Shown here piece by piece: positions 42,216 through 50,197 of a DNA stretch of 64,000 bases (positions within the stretch are counted from its first letter, which is position 1; each line of letters begins with the position of its first letter). The notes under the pieces are model-generated. The model saw only the letters and a program-made list of their open reading frames with translations, did not search any database and was not told the origin of the DNA. Both the position numbers and the translations under genes were made by a program. The stretch is taken from contig NZ_JAUZEE010000001.1 of assembly GCF_030705305.1 (NCBI RefSeq), positions 1 through 64,000 of the forward strand, read 5' to 3'. The stretch is from Leptothrix discophora. Its GTDB lineage: Bacteria > Pseudomonadota > Gammaproteobacteria > Burkholderiales > Burkholderiaceae_C.

Positions 42216-43423
42216 CAGCGCACCGCCAGGGCGCCGGCGCGCTCCTGTTCCTCGCGCACATGCAGCTGTTCGTAGAAGCCGCGGTCCGTCAGCAGGCAGG
42301 TGAAGGCCCTTTCCGCAAAGAGTTTCTTCATCGTGTCCAGCAACTCGTGGATGTGGTCGTACAGGTCATCGACCTTGTCGAGTTCATCGACCACGAAGAC
42401 CGGTGCCAGTCCAGCGGCGAGCAGGCGCTCGAACAACTCGGGCATCACCCGATGCAGGGTCTTGGTGCTGAGGTCGGGCAGAAAGGTCCGGTCGATCTTG
42501 CGTTCCTGGTTCAACGACGTGGTCGTGTTGACCTTGAACATCATCCCGGACCCGAACGCGACCAGGATGCCGACCCACAGGGCGGCCAGCGGATGTCCTG
42601 CCGCGACGGTGGCGCCGCCGGCAAGACCGCCGGCGGTCAGCGCGCTCAGTGGCTTGACCAGCTCGACCCAGCGCAGGTCGACACCGCCTTGCGTCTCGCG
42701 CTTGCGGCCCTGGCTCCTGCCCTGGGTCTCGCTCTCTTCAAGCTTGCCGGAAATGCGCTGGTAGACATGGCTGACGCCGCTCAGCGCGACCATCTCGCGC
42801 AGTCCCTGCTGCGGTCCCAGGAGGTGCCCGGCGTTGAACAGCACCCCGTCGCGTTCGGCACCCGCGACCCGCCAGAAGTCCGCCAGTCGTGCGGCGGGCG
42901 GGGCCTCCGGCAGCTCGATCTGGAACCGCGCGGCCAGCTCGGCCAACTCATCGGCATCGGCGGCCCTCCGCTCATGTCGCTGCCTGGCCAACAGGTGGAA
43001 ACGATCGCTGTATTCCTTGGCGACCGCCTGGTGCAGGGCTTGCGCCACCTGGATCAAGGCGCGTTGCTGGATGCCCTCGGCACTGCCTGCCTGCCCATCA
43101 CCGGGTTCGAAGATCAGCGGGCCGTGTACATAGACCGGCAGCGGTTTGTAGCGCACCTCATGGCGCAGCGCCTGCTTCTGGTGATCCAGGATCACGTGGT
43201 CGACCATCGTGGTCTTGCCGGCACCGCGATGACCGGCGATCAGGAACGAGCGCCCGCGGACCAGGCCATCGCAGTAGCGCGTCATCTCGTGGCTGAGCAC
43301 ACTGGCCGCTTGAGACGGGGCCAGGATGACGGATTCGATCGGCCGCAGGCGGGGGTGCGGCGGTGTATCGGTACGGGCTGCCGTGCTGAGCGGCTCGGCG
43401 ATGCGCTTGAGGCGGACCGGCAT
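42215..43423 (-). CDS. KAP-like P-loop NTPase with transmembrane insert
   Basis: The 402-residue protein has a Walker A motif at residues 64-72 (GHRGAGKTT), a basic segment (GRSQGRKRETQGG, about 235-247), a hydrophobic hairpin at about 258-297 (ALTAGGLAGGATVAAGHPL, ALWVGILVAFGSGMMF), and a Walker B motif at 341-350 (PVFVVDELDK), followed by a helix ending TCLLTDRGFYEQL. Insertion of membrane helices between Walker A and B is the hallmark of KAP NTPases (Kidins220/ARMS and the phage-exclusion protein PifA). It lacks the exact KAP D-D-L-D-R-C motif, so it may be a diverged branch of the STAND/AAA type. It is the middle gene of a tight operon: 3 bp after the membrane protein gene and overlapping the 806-residue gene. 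Confidence 0.72.
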   Translation of the reverse strand: MPVRLKRIAEPLSTAARTDTPPHPRLRPIESVILAPSQAASVLSHEMTRYCDGLVRGRSFLIAGHRGAGKTTMVDHVILDHQKQALRHEVRYKPLPVYVHGPLIFEPGDGQAGSAEGIQQRALIQVAQALHQAVAKEYSDRFHLLARQRHERRAADADELAELAARFQIELPEAPPAARLADFWRVAGAERDGVLFNAGHLLGPQQGLREMVALSGVSHVYQRISGKLEESETQGRSQGRKRETQGGVDLRWVELVKPLSALTAGGLAGGATVAAGHPLAALWVGILVAFGSGMMFKVNTTTSLNQERKIDRTFLPDLSTKTLHRVMPELFERLLAAGLAPVFVVDELDKVDDLYDHIHELLDTMKKLFAERAFTCLLTDRGFYEQLHVREEQERAGALAVR

Positions 43424-43426
43424 GAC

Positions 43427-44206
43427 CTAGACCTTCTTCCTGACGGCAGGCTCATGGCCTGATCCTGTGGCCGGCTCGGTGGCCGGCTCATCCGCCACCC
43501 TGTACGGCTCTTCGGTAACCCGGGCCGCCTCCATCGTCAGCATCAGCGCCACGACGGCGAGCACGCCGCAAACCAGCAGATACGCCAGCGCGGGCGAGAC
43601 GCGCCAGCCGCTGTCCGCGCCACCGAAGCCGCCCCAATGGCGACGGAAACGCAGCCCCTCGCGCAGGCGGGCCTCGATGCCAGCGGCCAGGCCGGCCACC
43701 ACGGCACCGCCGCCCAGCACCAGCGCCAGCTGGCGAGCCCACTGGGCATGTGCTTCCCGTGCCAGCTGCTGGCGCAGCGCCAGTTCAAGGCCGGGGCTGC
43801 TGCGTCTGGACGGCGGCATGCCCGCTGCCGTGCTCGCTGCCATGCTCTCTGGTGTCGATGCAGCGTGCGTGGCTGCGGCGACGGCGGCAGCGCTGGATGC
43901 CGCGACGGCGGTGGCAAGCGCGGTCGGTGCAGACGAAGCCGCCGGTGAGACCGATGGCGTCGCGCAACCTGCACGGCCAGAGACTGCCGGACCTGCCGAA
44001 CCTGCTGGTCGAGCCGAGCTGCTGGTGCGGGTCACGGGCCGTGCTGCGGTGACGCAGTCGCAGGCCTTCGTGTCGACCGGCGAGGCCGCATCGCCGGCGG
44101 CCGCCACCGACGCGGCCAGCATGGTCCCCAGGAACCAAGCTCCGAGGTGGATGCGCCCATGCTGCCGATCCGATCGTGGGTTCAAGGCAAGAGTCCTCAT
44201 CGTCAT
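43427..44206 (-). CDS. Membrane protein of unknown family in the KAP-like operon
   Basis: The 259-residue product has an N-terminal signal or anchor (LGAWFLGTMLAASVAAAGDA), an Ala/Ser/Thr-rich low-complexity region with three cysteines (about residues 45-125), a helical region with ELALRQQLAREAHAQWARQ, a hydrophobic segment LALVLGGGAVVAGLAAGI, a charged loop (REGLRFRRHWGGFGG) and a last membrane helix LAYLLVCGVLAVVALMLT, then an acidic-basic tail. No family is recognised. ATG 44206 was chosen because it places the signal near the start; longer in-frame starts add an unrelated leader. It is the first gene of the leftward three-gene operon and lies 237 bp from the divergent 559-residue gene. 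Confidence 0.65.
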   Translation of the reverse strand: MTMRTLALNPRSDRQHGRIHLGAWFLGTMLAASVAAAGDAASPVDTKACDCVTAARPVTRTSSSARPAGSAGPAVSGRAGCATPSVSPAASSAPTALATAVAASSAAAVAAATHAASTPESMAASTAAGMPPSRRSSPGLELALRQQLAREAHAQWARQLALVLGGGAVVAGLAAGIEARLREGLRFRRHWGGFGGADSGWRVSPALAYLLVCGVLAVVALMLTMEAARVTEEPYRVADEPATEPATGSGHEPAVRKKV

Positions 44207-44443
44207 CGGTTGCGGATGGCCACCGGCCAGCGGGCGGGGTCCTGGAGAACGCACTGTCGGGCCGACCGCTCCGGTGTGTCATCGGCAACATTGAGGGCGC
44301 AGCGACCACGCATGGTGCGGCGACCCGCCCGGCCCTCCGGTCGCACCGTCCGTCACCTTGGTGATGCGACCTCAGCCCTTCGGCGAGCACGATCGACGTC
44401 ATCGCATGGTCCTGTCGACCGTGCGCCAGCCAGGAGCAGCCCC

Positions 44444-46123
44444 ATGATCGACATCGACGACATCCTGCGTGCGGCATCGGTTCCCGATCTGCACCGCGCC
44501 AGCCTCAAGGACCATCTGGAGAAGATCCGGTTTGGCACCGTGGTGCGCATCCTCGTGGTGGTGGACTCGGAGGTCTCCACCACGCCGGGCGTGGGCTTCG
44601 GCATCCGGCGCGTGATCGACGAGATCCGCGCGGCCCGCGTGGGTTGCATGCGCTTCGACGTCGACATCGCCCGACGTGATGCGCTGCCCTCCCGGATCGT
44701 CGCGGTGCCCGACGGCACCGGTGCGCGCTACACGGGTTTCCGCTTCGACATGAAGCAGGTCGACGGCGTCACGCCGGTGCTGCACCAATACCGGCAGGTG
44801 TGGTGCTTCGGCTTCAAGCCCGACAACGCGGGTCTCGACGATGGTCGGATCTTGCAGGCCAGCGCCTTTCCGGCCAGCGACGCCGAGCTGGCCGTGCTCA
44901 GCCACTGGATGGACCATCACAAGGGCGGCGTCTTCGCCACCGGCGACCATGACTACCTCGGCGCGTCGATGTGCCACCGCATCCCTCGCGTGCGCACCAT
45001 GCGACGCTGGACGAACGCCGACGGCGTGCCACCGATCGGCGGTCCCGACCGCATCGATACGCTGCGCCCAGGCACGGAACCCCTGGGCAACGCGGTCGAT
45101 CAGGAGGACCTGACGGTGCAGCCGATCCAGTGGACGGTCTGGTCGTCCATCCGGCTGGGCTATCTCCGGCGGCTCGCTCGACCGCACCCGGTGCTCTGCC
45201 ACCCGACACTGGGCCCGATCGACGTCATGCCCGACCATGCCCACGAAGGCCTGTGCGTGGACACGCCCGATGTCGCCGCAGGCGGCAGCTACGACTTCGA
45301 CGGCAGCGGGGCCCAGCCCGAATACCCCGATGCCGCCGACGGCAGTCCGGTGCGGCCGCTCGTCATTGCCTACGGCAGCACGCTCAGCGGCGCGACGGTG
45401 AACTTCGAGAAGGGCTACCAGCCGGCGCGGGCGCGTTTCCCCATGATCAGCGTCTACGACGGCCACCGCGCCCAGCGTGGGCGCGTCGCGGTCGATTCGA
45501 CGTGGCACCACTGGATGAACATCAACATCGACAACATGGCCGTCGCCAACGGAGAGACCTGGTCCAAGATCCGGCGCTACTTCGTCAATCTGGCGGTGTG
45601 GCTGAACCCGCCCGGCACATCGACGCGTTGCCTGTTCGATGACCTGGTGATCGCGCAGCTCGGTTATCTGGGGCTGCAGGAGTTCTCGCCGCGGCTGACG
45701 GTGCGTGAATTGGGCACTGGCTTCAAGCGCCACCTGGTGCGCCTGTACGGTCCCTGCTGGGTCACGCAGTGGCTGTTCGACTGGTTCCAACTCCTGGAGC
45801 CCAGGCATCGACTTGAACTGTTCGACCTGGAAGTGCGCCCACCCAGGGGCGACATCCCCTGGCCGCCGCCCGAGCCTTGCCTGAGCTGCCCGCCACTGGC
45901 GGCGATCGAGGACCAGGTGCTCGGCGGCATCGTGCGTGCGACCCTGCCATGGGCGACCGAGATGCGGGCCCGACTCACGGTTGGCAAGCCACTGGGTGGC
46001 GACTTCCGGGAGCAGGTCGACAAGCTGGCGGCCGATGGCACGGGCAAGGCGATGAGCGAATTCGTGCGTGAGTGGACGGCCGACCACAAGCGCATTCAAG
46101 GCTTGCTCAAGCCGCTGGCCTGA
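44444..46123 (+). CDS. Conserved-looking protein of unknown family, possible glutamine-amidotransferase-like fold
   Basis: The 559-residue protein is soluble and not low complexity, and I do not recognise its family. After a short helix the sequence VVRILVVVDSEVSTTPGVG begins an alpha/beta domain. A striking motif GGVFATGDHDYLGASMCHRIPRVRTMRRW (about residues 165-193) holds an Asp-His pair and a Cys twelve residues apart. Later, VIAYGSTLSGATVNFEKGYQ and GRVAVDSTWHHWMNINID resemble the closing strands of ThuA-like or class-I glutamine-amidotransferase-like domains, where a strand ending in a Trp-His pair closes the sheet. A Cys-Leu-Ser-Cys pair lies near residue 485. ATG 44444 is preceded by CAGGAGCAGCC. 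The gene is divergent from the KAP-like operon and may be part of the same module. Confidence 0.7.
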   Translation: MIDIDDILRAASVPDLHRASLKDHLEKIRFGTVVRILVVVDSEVSTTPGVGFGIRRVIDEIRAARVGCMRFDVDIARRDALPSRIVAVPDGTGARYTGFRFDMKQVDGVTPVLHQYRQVWCFGFKPDNAGLDDGRILQASAFPASDAELAVLSHWMDHHKGGVFATGDHDYLGASMCHRIPRVRTMRRWTNADGVPPIGGPDRIDTLRPGTEPLGNAVDQEDLTVQPIQWTVWSSIRLGYLRRLARPHPVLCHPTLGPIDVMPDHAHEGLCVDTPDVAAGGSYDFDGSGAQPEYPDAADGSPVRPLVIAYGSTLSGATVNFEKGYQPARARFPMISVYDGHRAQRGRVAVDSTWHHWMNINIDNMAVANGETWSKIRRYFVNLAVWLNPPGTSTRCLFDDLVIAQLGYLGLQEFSPRLTVRELGTGFKRHLVRLYGPCWVTQWLFDWFQLLEPRHRLELFDLEVRPPRGDIPWPPPEPCLSCPPLAAIEDQVLGGIVRATLPWATEMRARLTVGKPLGGDFREQVDKLAADGTGKAMSEFVREWTADHKRIQGLLKPLA

Positions 46124-46126
46124 ATC

Positions 46127-46162
46127 GGGCCGCCTGCGGCGCGTCAGCGCCGCAGGCGGCCC
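46127..46162. terminator. Perfect 16-bp hairpin between convergent genes
   Basis: GGGCCGCCTGCGGCGC pairs exactly with its complement around a GTCA loop, 4 bp after the stop of the 559-residue gene. No T-run follows. It likely stops transcription from both sides. Confidence 0.6.
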
Positions 46163-46276
46163 GCTGCGCGTCCGTTCCTGCGTGCGTGGTTCGTCGGAAC
46201 GCCGGGTCGGCGGCTGGCGTTGCGCAGGTCCCTGCGGTGCGGCATGTGCCGTCGGTGCCGCAGCACCGACGACGCT

Positions 46277-47170
46277 TCAGGGCCGGCCACTCCAGTGCGC
46301 CTGTGCGCGTTCAAAGGCGAGGGCACCCACCTTGCGACCCAGTGCCAACCCGGCGGCATTGCCTTCGTAGAAGTGGATGCCGCCATACAGGCGTGACTCA
46401 CCGGCCTCGTCCGCCGCTGCACTGAAGGTGCGCCAACTCAGGGTGGTGCCTGCCGCGCTGGCCAGGCCGGGCTCCACCCGCAGGGGTCCGGGCTGGGTGT
46501 AGCTGCCGCCGAAGGCGTCGCTGCCGGTGTAGCGACGCAGCACCTCGGCCGCGGCGGCCGAGAAGCCGCTGTGACCCGACACGAATTCCGGGAACGGCGG
46601 CGTCGGGAAGGTGCTGACCTGGTACGGCCGCCACGCCTCGCCGTCGATGGTCGCCTCGGTGGTGCCGGTCCAGCCACGGATGCGCTTGCCACGGAACAGG
46701 TGACGGATGGCGGTGACCGGCCGCACATGGTCGTCGTGGCGCTTGCATTCCCACACCGCGATGGCCGCGTCGTGGATGGCGTTGGCCAGGGCGAAGAACA
46801 TCTTCACGTCCTGCTCCAGCGTGTGGCTGTCGCGCGCAGAGACGATGGCGGCGAACAGTTCCCAGTGCCCGGGCGGCAGCTCGGAGCTGGGGCCGTCTGC
46901 CCAGTACTCGGCGGTCACCTTCTGCCTCACGTTCAGGCCGTCCTGCACCGCCACCACGTGCTTGGCCTGGTCCAGAAAACCTTGCGAGGTGATGGGCAAG
47001 GGCGCCGACGGCCTGAACTGCCCGGCCGACGCGAGCGCGAAGGGTTTCACGCCCGCCCATTGCGGGCCGATCCTGTTGCGCTCGGCCCCGACGCCGACGA
47101 CGCCGACGACGCCGATGTGGCGAACCGCTTCGAGCGCAGCCTGCGCCCAGTTGACCGACAGCGTAGGCAT
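46277..47170 (-). CDS. Vanadium-haloperoxidase/PAP2-like protein, N-terminally truncated
   Basis: The 297-residue product matches the C-terminal catalytic half of bacterial vanadium-dependent haloperoxidases, a branch of the PAP2 phosphatase superfamily. All three vanadate/phosphate-binding motifs are intact: K-x6-RP in KRHDDHVRP, SGH in PEFVSGHSGF, and SR-x3-G-x-H-like SRLYGGIHF. The segment WAGVKPFALASAGQFRP before the core is also typical. Full-length homologues have about 150-200 more residues of helical bundle at the N-terminus. Here only about 35 residues precede the core and include a GVVGVVGVG repeat. The 183 bp upstream do not encode the missing part. It may be a truncated remnant or an unusual short form. 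Confidence 0.72.
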   Translation of the reverse strand: MPTLSVNWAQAALEAVRHIGVVGVVGVGAERNRIGPQWAGVKPFALASAGQFRPSAPLPITSQGFLDQAKHVVAVQDGLNVRQKVTAEYWADGPSSELPPGHWELFAAIVSARDSHTLEQDVKMFFALANAIHDAAIAVWECKRHDDHVRPVTAIRHLFRGKRIRGWTGTTEATIDGEAWRPYQVSTFPTPPFPEFVSGHSGFSAAAAEVLRRYTGSDAFGGSYTQPGPLRVEPGLASAAGTTLSWRTFSAAADEAGESRLYGGIHFYEGNAAGLALGRKVGALAFERAQAHWSGRP

Positions 47171-47353
47171 GCGGCTCCCCGGTGGAAAAGTTGTCCTTGG
47201 GTTTCCACTCTAGATGCAGGCCGTGGCAGCACCGTCCTCTCGATGTGGGATGGCCGACGCCCATCGTTCAGGTGAGGGCATGGGCCCGCCTGACGCGTGT
47301 CCGGGCCCGCTCGGCCGCAGCACGCCTCCGCCAGGGATCGGGCAGCAACCCGG

Positions 47354-48355
47354 TCAGTCCGGCTTGATCTTGGCGCGGGCCACCACCGCCTTCCAGCGGG
47401 TCTGCTCCGCCGCGATGAAGCGGGCGAACTCGGCCGGGGTGCCGCCGACCGCGATGGCCGCGTCGGCGCTGAGCTTCTCGGTCGCGGCGGGCTGCCGGAC
47501 GGCTGAGGTGGCCGCCGCGGCGAGCTTGTCGATCGCGGCCGCGGGCAGGCTGGACGGTGCCAGCAGGCCATACCACTGGGTCATCTCGAAACCGGGGTAG
47601 CCCTGCTCGGCAACGGTCGGCACATCGGGCAGTTGCGCGATGCGGGTGGTCGTGCCGGTGGCGATGCAGCGCAGCTTGCCGGCCTTGATGAAGGACATGA
47701 CGGCCGGCGCGCCGACCGAGGCGGCGTCCAGTCGGCCGGCCAGCAGATCGGTCAGCTGCGGACTGGTGCCGCGGTAGGGCACGTGCAGGATGAAGGTCTC
47801 GCTGGCCATCTTCAGGTATTCCATCGCCAGATGGCCGGCGCTGCCATTGCCGGCCGAGCCGTAGTTCAGACGGCCCGGGTTCTTCTTCGCGTAGGCGATG
47901 AACTCGCGCAGGTTGTTCACCGGCAGGTCCGGCCTGACGAGGTAGAGGCTGGGCACCTTGGCCAGCAACGAGATCGGCTTGAAGTCCTTCACCGGGTCAT
48001 AGGGCAGCTTGTCGAAGATGTACGGGTTCACGGCCAGCGTGCCGATGTGGCCGAGGATCAGCGTGTGCTGGTCGTCGGCACGTGCGACCTCCTGCATCGC
48101 GACATTGCCGGCGCCGCCGGGCTTGTTGTCGACGAAGACCGACTGGCCCAGGGCCTTGCCCAGCTCCACGGCGGTCGTGCGCGCGACGATCTCGCTGCTG
48201 CCGCCCGGTGCGAAGGGCACGACGAAACGGATCGCCTTGGACGGCCAGGCCGTGCCCTGCGCCGGGGCCAGGCTGGGCAAGACCAGGCCGGCCCCGAGGC
48301 CGGCGTTGCGGGCCAGCCATGCGCGGCGGTTGAGGCTCATGTCGTGGGGGTTCAT
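47354..48355 (-). CDS. Bug-family tripartite-tricarboxylate receptor
   Basis: The 333-residue periplasmic binding protein belongs to the Bug/TctC family, expanded in Burkholderiales. It has a twin-Arg-like N-terminus (NRRAWLARNAGLGAGLVLPS), then the family signature WPSKAIRFVVPFAPGGSSEIVAR, VDNKPGGAGNVAMQEVA, YGSAGNGSAGHLAMEYL and VPYRGTSPQLTDLLAG. Ligands are usually carboxylic acids. No TctA/TctB membrane genes are here, so transport partners are elsewhere or it acts in sensing. ATG 48355 overlaps the amidohydrolase stop region by 4 bp; ATG 48340 is an alternative. It ends the leftward catabolic operon. Confidence 0.93.
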   Translation of the reverse strand: MNPHDMSLNRRAWLARNAGLGAGLVLPSLAPAQGTAWPSKAIRFVVPFAPGGSSEIVARTTAVELGKALGQSVFVDNKPGGAGNVAMQEVARADDQHTLILGHIGTLAVNPYIFDKLPYDPVKDFKPISLLAKVPSLYLVRPDLPVNNLREFIAYAKKNPGRLNYGSAGNGSAGHLAMEYLKMASETFILHVPYRGTSPQLTDLLAGRLDAASVGAPAVMSFIKAGKLRCIATGTTTRIAQLPDVPTVAEQGYPGFEMTQWYGLLAPSSLPAAAIDKLAAAATSAVRQPAATEKLSADAAIAVGGTPAEFARFIAAEQTRWKAVVARAKIKPD

Positions 48356-49200
48356 GGTGGTCCTGGGTCGTAGAGGTGGAGGGGATGCCGGCGCAGGATC
48401 GCGTCGGAGAGGGCGTCGCCCAGCACGTCGTGGATGGGCGCCAGGTTCGATCGATACGTGGGCAGGCGGTCGGCCGGGAAGCTGGTGTGCGGCCAGTCCG
48501 AGCCCCACACGCAGCGCGGCCCGAACATCGTGGCGACGCGCTGGAGGTGCGCATGCAGCGCGTCATAGGGTGCTGTCGCGCCCAGCCGATACCAGCCCGA
48601 GAGCTTGACCCAGGCGCCCTGCGCGGCCAGCGACCGGGCGGCTTCCCAGGCCGGGTGCGAGGCCGGCAACTGCGCCTGCAGGCCAGCCAGGTGATCGAGC
48701 ACGAAAGGCAGCCCGCAAGCGGCCTGCCACCCGACCAGCCGCGGCAGGTCGTCGGCCCGCACGTACCACTGCAGGTGCCAGCCACGTTCGCGCAGGCGCG
48801 GGGCCAGGCGTGCCAGCTCGGACGCCACGTCGCCCGCATGGCCTGCCGGCGAGACGAGGTTCAGGCGCACGCCGCGCACGCCGGCCGCGTGCAGGCGATC
48901 GAGCAGGGCATCGCTCGCCTCCGGATCGATGACCGCGACGCCCCGGTGGCGACCCGGCTCGGCCTCCAGCGCCGCCAGCATCACCGAGTTGTCGGTGCCG
49001 TAGACGCTGGGCTGGACCAGCACCAGGTGACCGATGCCGTGCGCGCCGGCCTGGGCCTCGATCTCGGCCAGCGTCCGGTGCTGCGGCCGGTAGTGGCCGG
49101 GCCGCACCGGTGCCTGTGCGTCGAAGACGTGGACATGGCAGTCCCAGCCACCGGCCGGGCTTGCCGGTGGCGGACGCGGCGTGGGATCGGCTGCGCTCAT
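48352..49200 (-). CDS. Amidohydrolase-2 family (lactonase-like) TIM-barrel hydrolase
   Basis: The 282-residue metal-dependent hydrolase has the amidohydrolase-2 start WDCHVHVFD (H-x-H), the LVQPSVYGTDN strand, AGVRGVRLNLVSP, the FVLDHLAG strand with its metal-binding His, and the C-terminal CVWGSDWPHTSFP with the catalytic Asp. Such enzymes hydrolyse lactones or decarboxylate ring acids, for example 4-sulfomuconolactone hydrolase and 2-pyrone-4,6-dicarboxylate lactonase. It sits between two Bug receptors with 4-bp overlaps at both ends, which points to breakdown of an imported acid or lactone. I chose ATG 49200 because an upstream extension would run through the neighbouring gene. Confidence 0.88.
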   Translation of the reverse strand: MSAADPTPRPPPASPAGGWDCHVHVFDAQAPVRPGHYRPQHRTLAEIEAQAGAHGIGHLVLVQPSVYGTDNSVMLAALEAEPGRHRGVAVIDPEASDALLDRLHAAGVRGVRLNLVSPAGHAGDVASELARLAPRLRERGWHLQWYVRADDLPRLVGWQAACGLPFVLDHLAGLQAQLPASHPAWEAARSLAAQGAWVKLSGWYRLGATAPYDALHAHLQRVATMFGPRCVWGSDWPHTSFPADRLPTYRSNLAPIHDVLGDALSDAILRRHPLHLYDPGPP

Positions 49201-50195
49201 TCGCGCGTGATGCGCCGTTCGCGCACGATGCGGGCCCACAGGCCCTGCTGCGCGCGCAGGAAGGTCTCGGCCTCCTTCTCGCCGCCGCCGAAGACCTCGC
49301 CGCCCAGGGCGCGGATGCGGCCCAGCACCTCGGGATCGTCCATGGCCTTGCGGATCGCGGCCGCCAGCCGGGCGCGCACGGCGGGTGGCACGCCGGCAGG
49401 CGCCAGCACCGGGTTCCACTCGAGCACCTCGTAGCCCTTCAGGCCGGTCTCGTCCAGGCTGGGCACGGCCGGCAGCACGCGCGAGCGCAGCCGCGAGGTG
49501 ACCGCGAGCGGCCGCAGCTTGCCGGACTGGATGTGCGCCAGCGACGAGGCCACGTTGGCGAAGAACAGCGGCACCTGTCCGCTGATCACGTCGTTGAGCG
49601 CCGGGCCGCCGCCCCGGTAGGGGATGTGCGACATCTCGACCTGGGCCATGGCCTCGAACATCGCCCCGGCCAGATGCTGGGCCGAGCCATTGCCCGACGA
49701 GGCGTAGGCCAGCGTGCCAGGCCGGGCGCGGGCCAGCCGCAGCACGTCGGCGACCGATCGGGCCTCGAAGCTGGCGGTACACACCAGCACGTTCGGGAAC
49801 AGCGCCAGCACGCCCAGCGGTGCGAAGGCCGTCGCGGTGTCGTAGGGCAGCTTGTCGAACAGGGCCGGGTTGACGGCGAACGACGAGGCATCGAGCAGCA
49901 GCGTCGCGCCGTCCGGCGTGGCGCGGGCGACCTGGCCGGCGGCGACCGTGCCGCTGGCGCCGGGCTTGTTGTCGACCACCACCGGCTGGCCCAGCGCGTC
50001 GGACAGGCGTGGTGCGATCAGGCGTGCCATCGCGTCGGCCCCGCCGCCGGCCGGGTAGCTGACCACCAGCGAGATCGGCTTGCCACCGGCGATGTCAGCG
50101 GCGGCCAGGGCCCGGCCCACCGGTGCCGCGAGCAGGGCCGCGCCCGTTGCCAGCAGGCTGCGGCGGCGATGGAAGTTCGTCGTGTTCATCGGCAT
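49197..50195 (-). CDS. Second Bug-family tripartite-tricarboxylate receptor
   Basis: The 332-residue periplasmic protein has a signal peptide (RRRSLLATGAALLAAPVGRALA) and the Bug features ISLVVSYPAGGGADAMARL, VVDNKPGASGTVAAGQVA, SSGNGSAQHLAGAMFE and IPYRGGGPALNDVISGQ. It differs clearly from the paralogue at the other end of the operon, so the two probably bind different ligands or recognise different partners. ATG 50195 and ATG 50189 are both possible. It overlaps the hydrolase by 4 bp and starts 2 bp after the GntR gene ends, so the regulator, receptor, hydrolase and second receptor form one transcript. Confidence 0.92.
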   Translation of the reverse strand: MPMNTTNFHRRRSLLATGAALLAAPVGRALAAADIAGGKPISLVVSYPAGGGADAMARLIAPRLSDALGQPVVVDNKPGASGTVAAGQVARATPDGATLLLDASSFAVNPALFDKLPYDTATAFAPLGVLALFPNVLVCTASFEARSVADVLRLARARPGTLAYASSGNGSAQHLAGAMFEAMAQVEMSHIPYRGGGPALNDVISGQVPLFFANVASSLAHIQSGKLRPLAVTSRLRSRVLPAVPSLDETGLKGYEVLEWNPVLAPAGVPPAVRARLAAAIRKAMDDPEVLGRIRALGGEVFGGGEKEAETFLRAQQGLWARIVRERRITRE

Positions 50196-50197
50196 CC

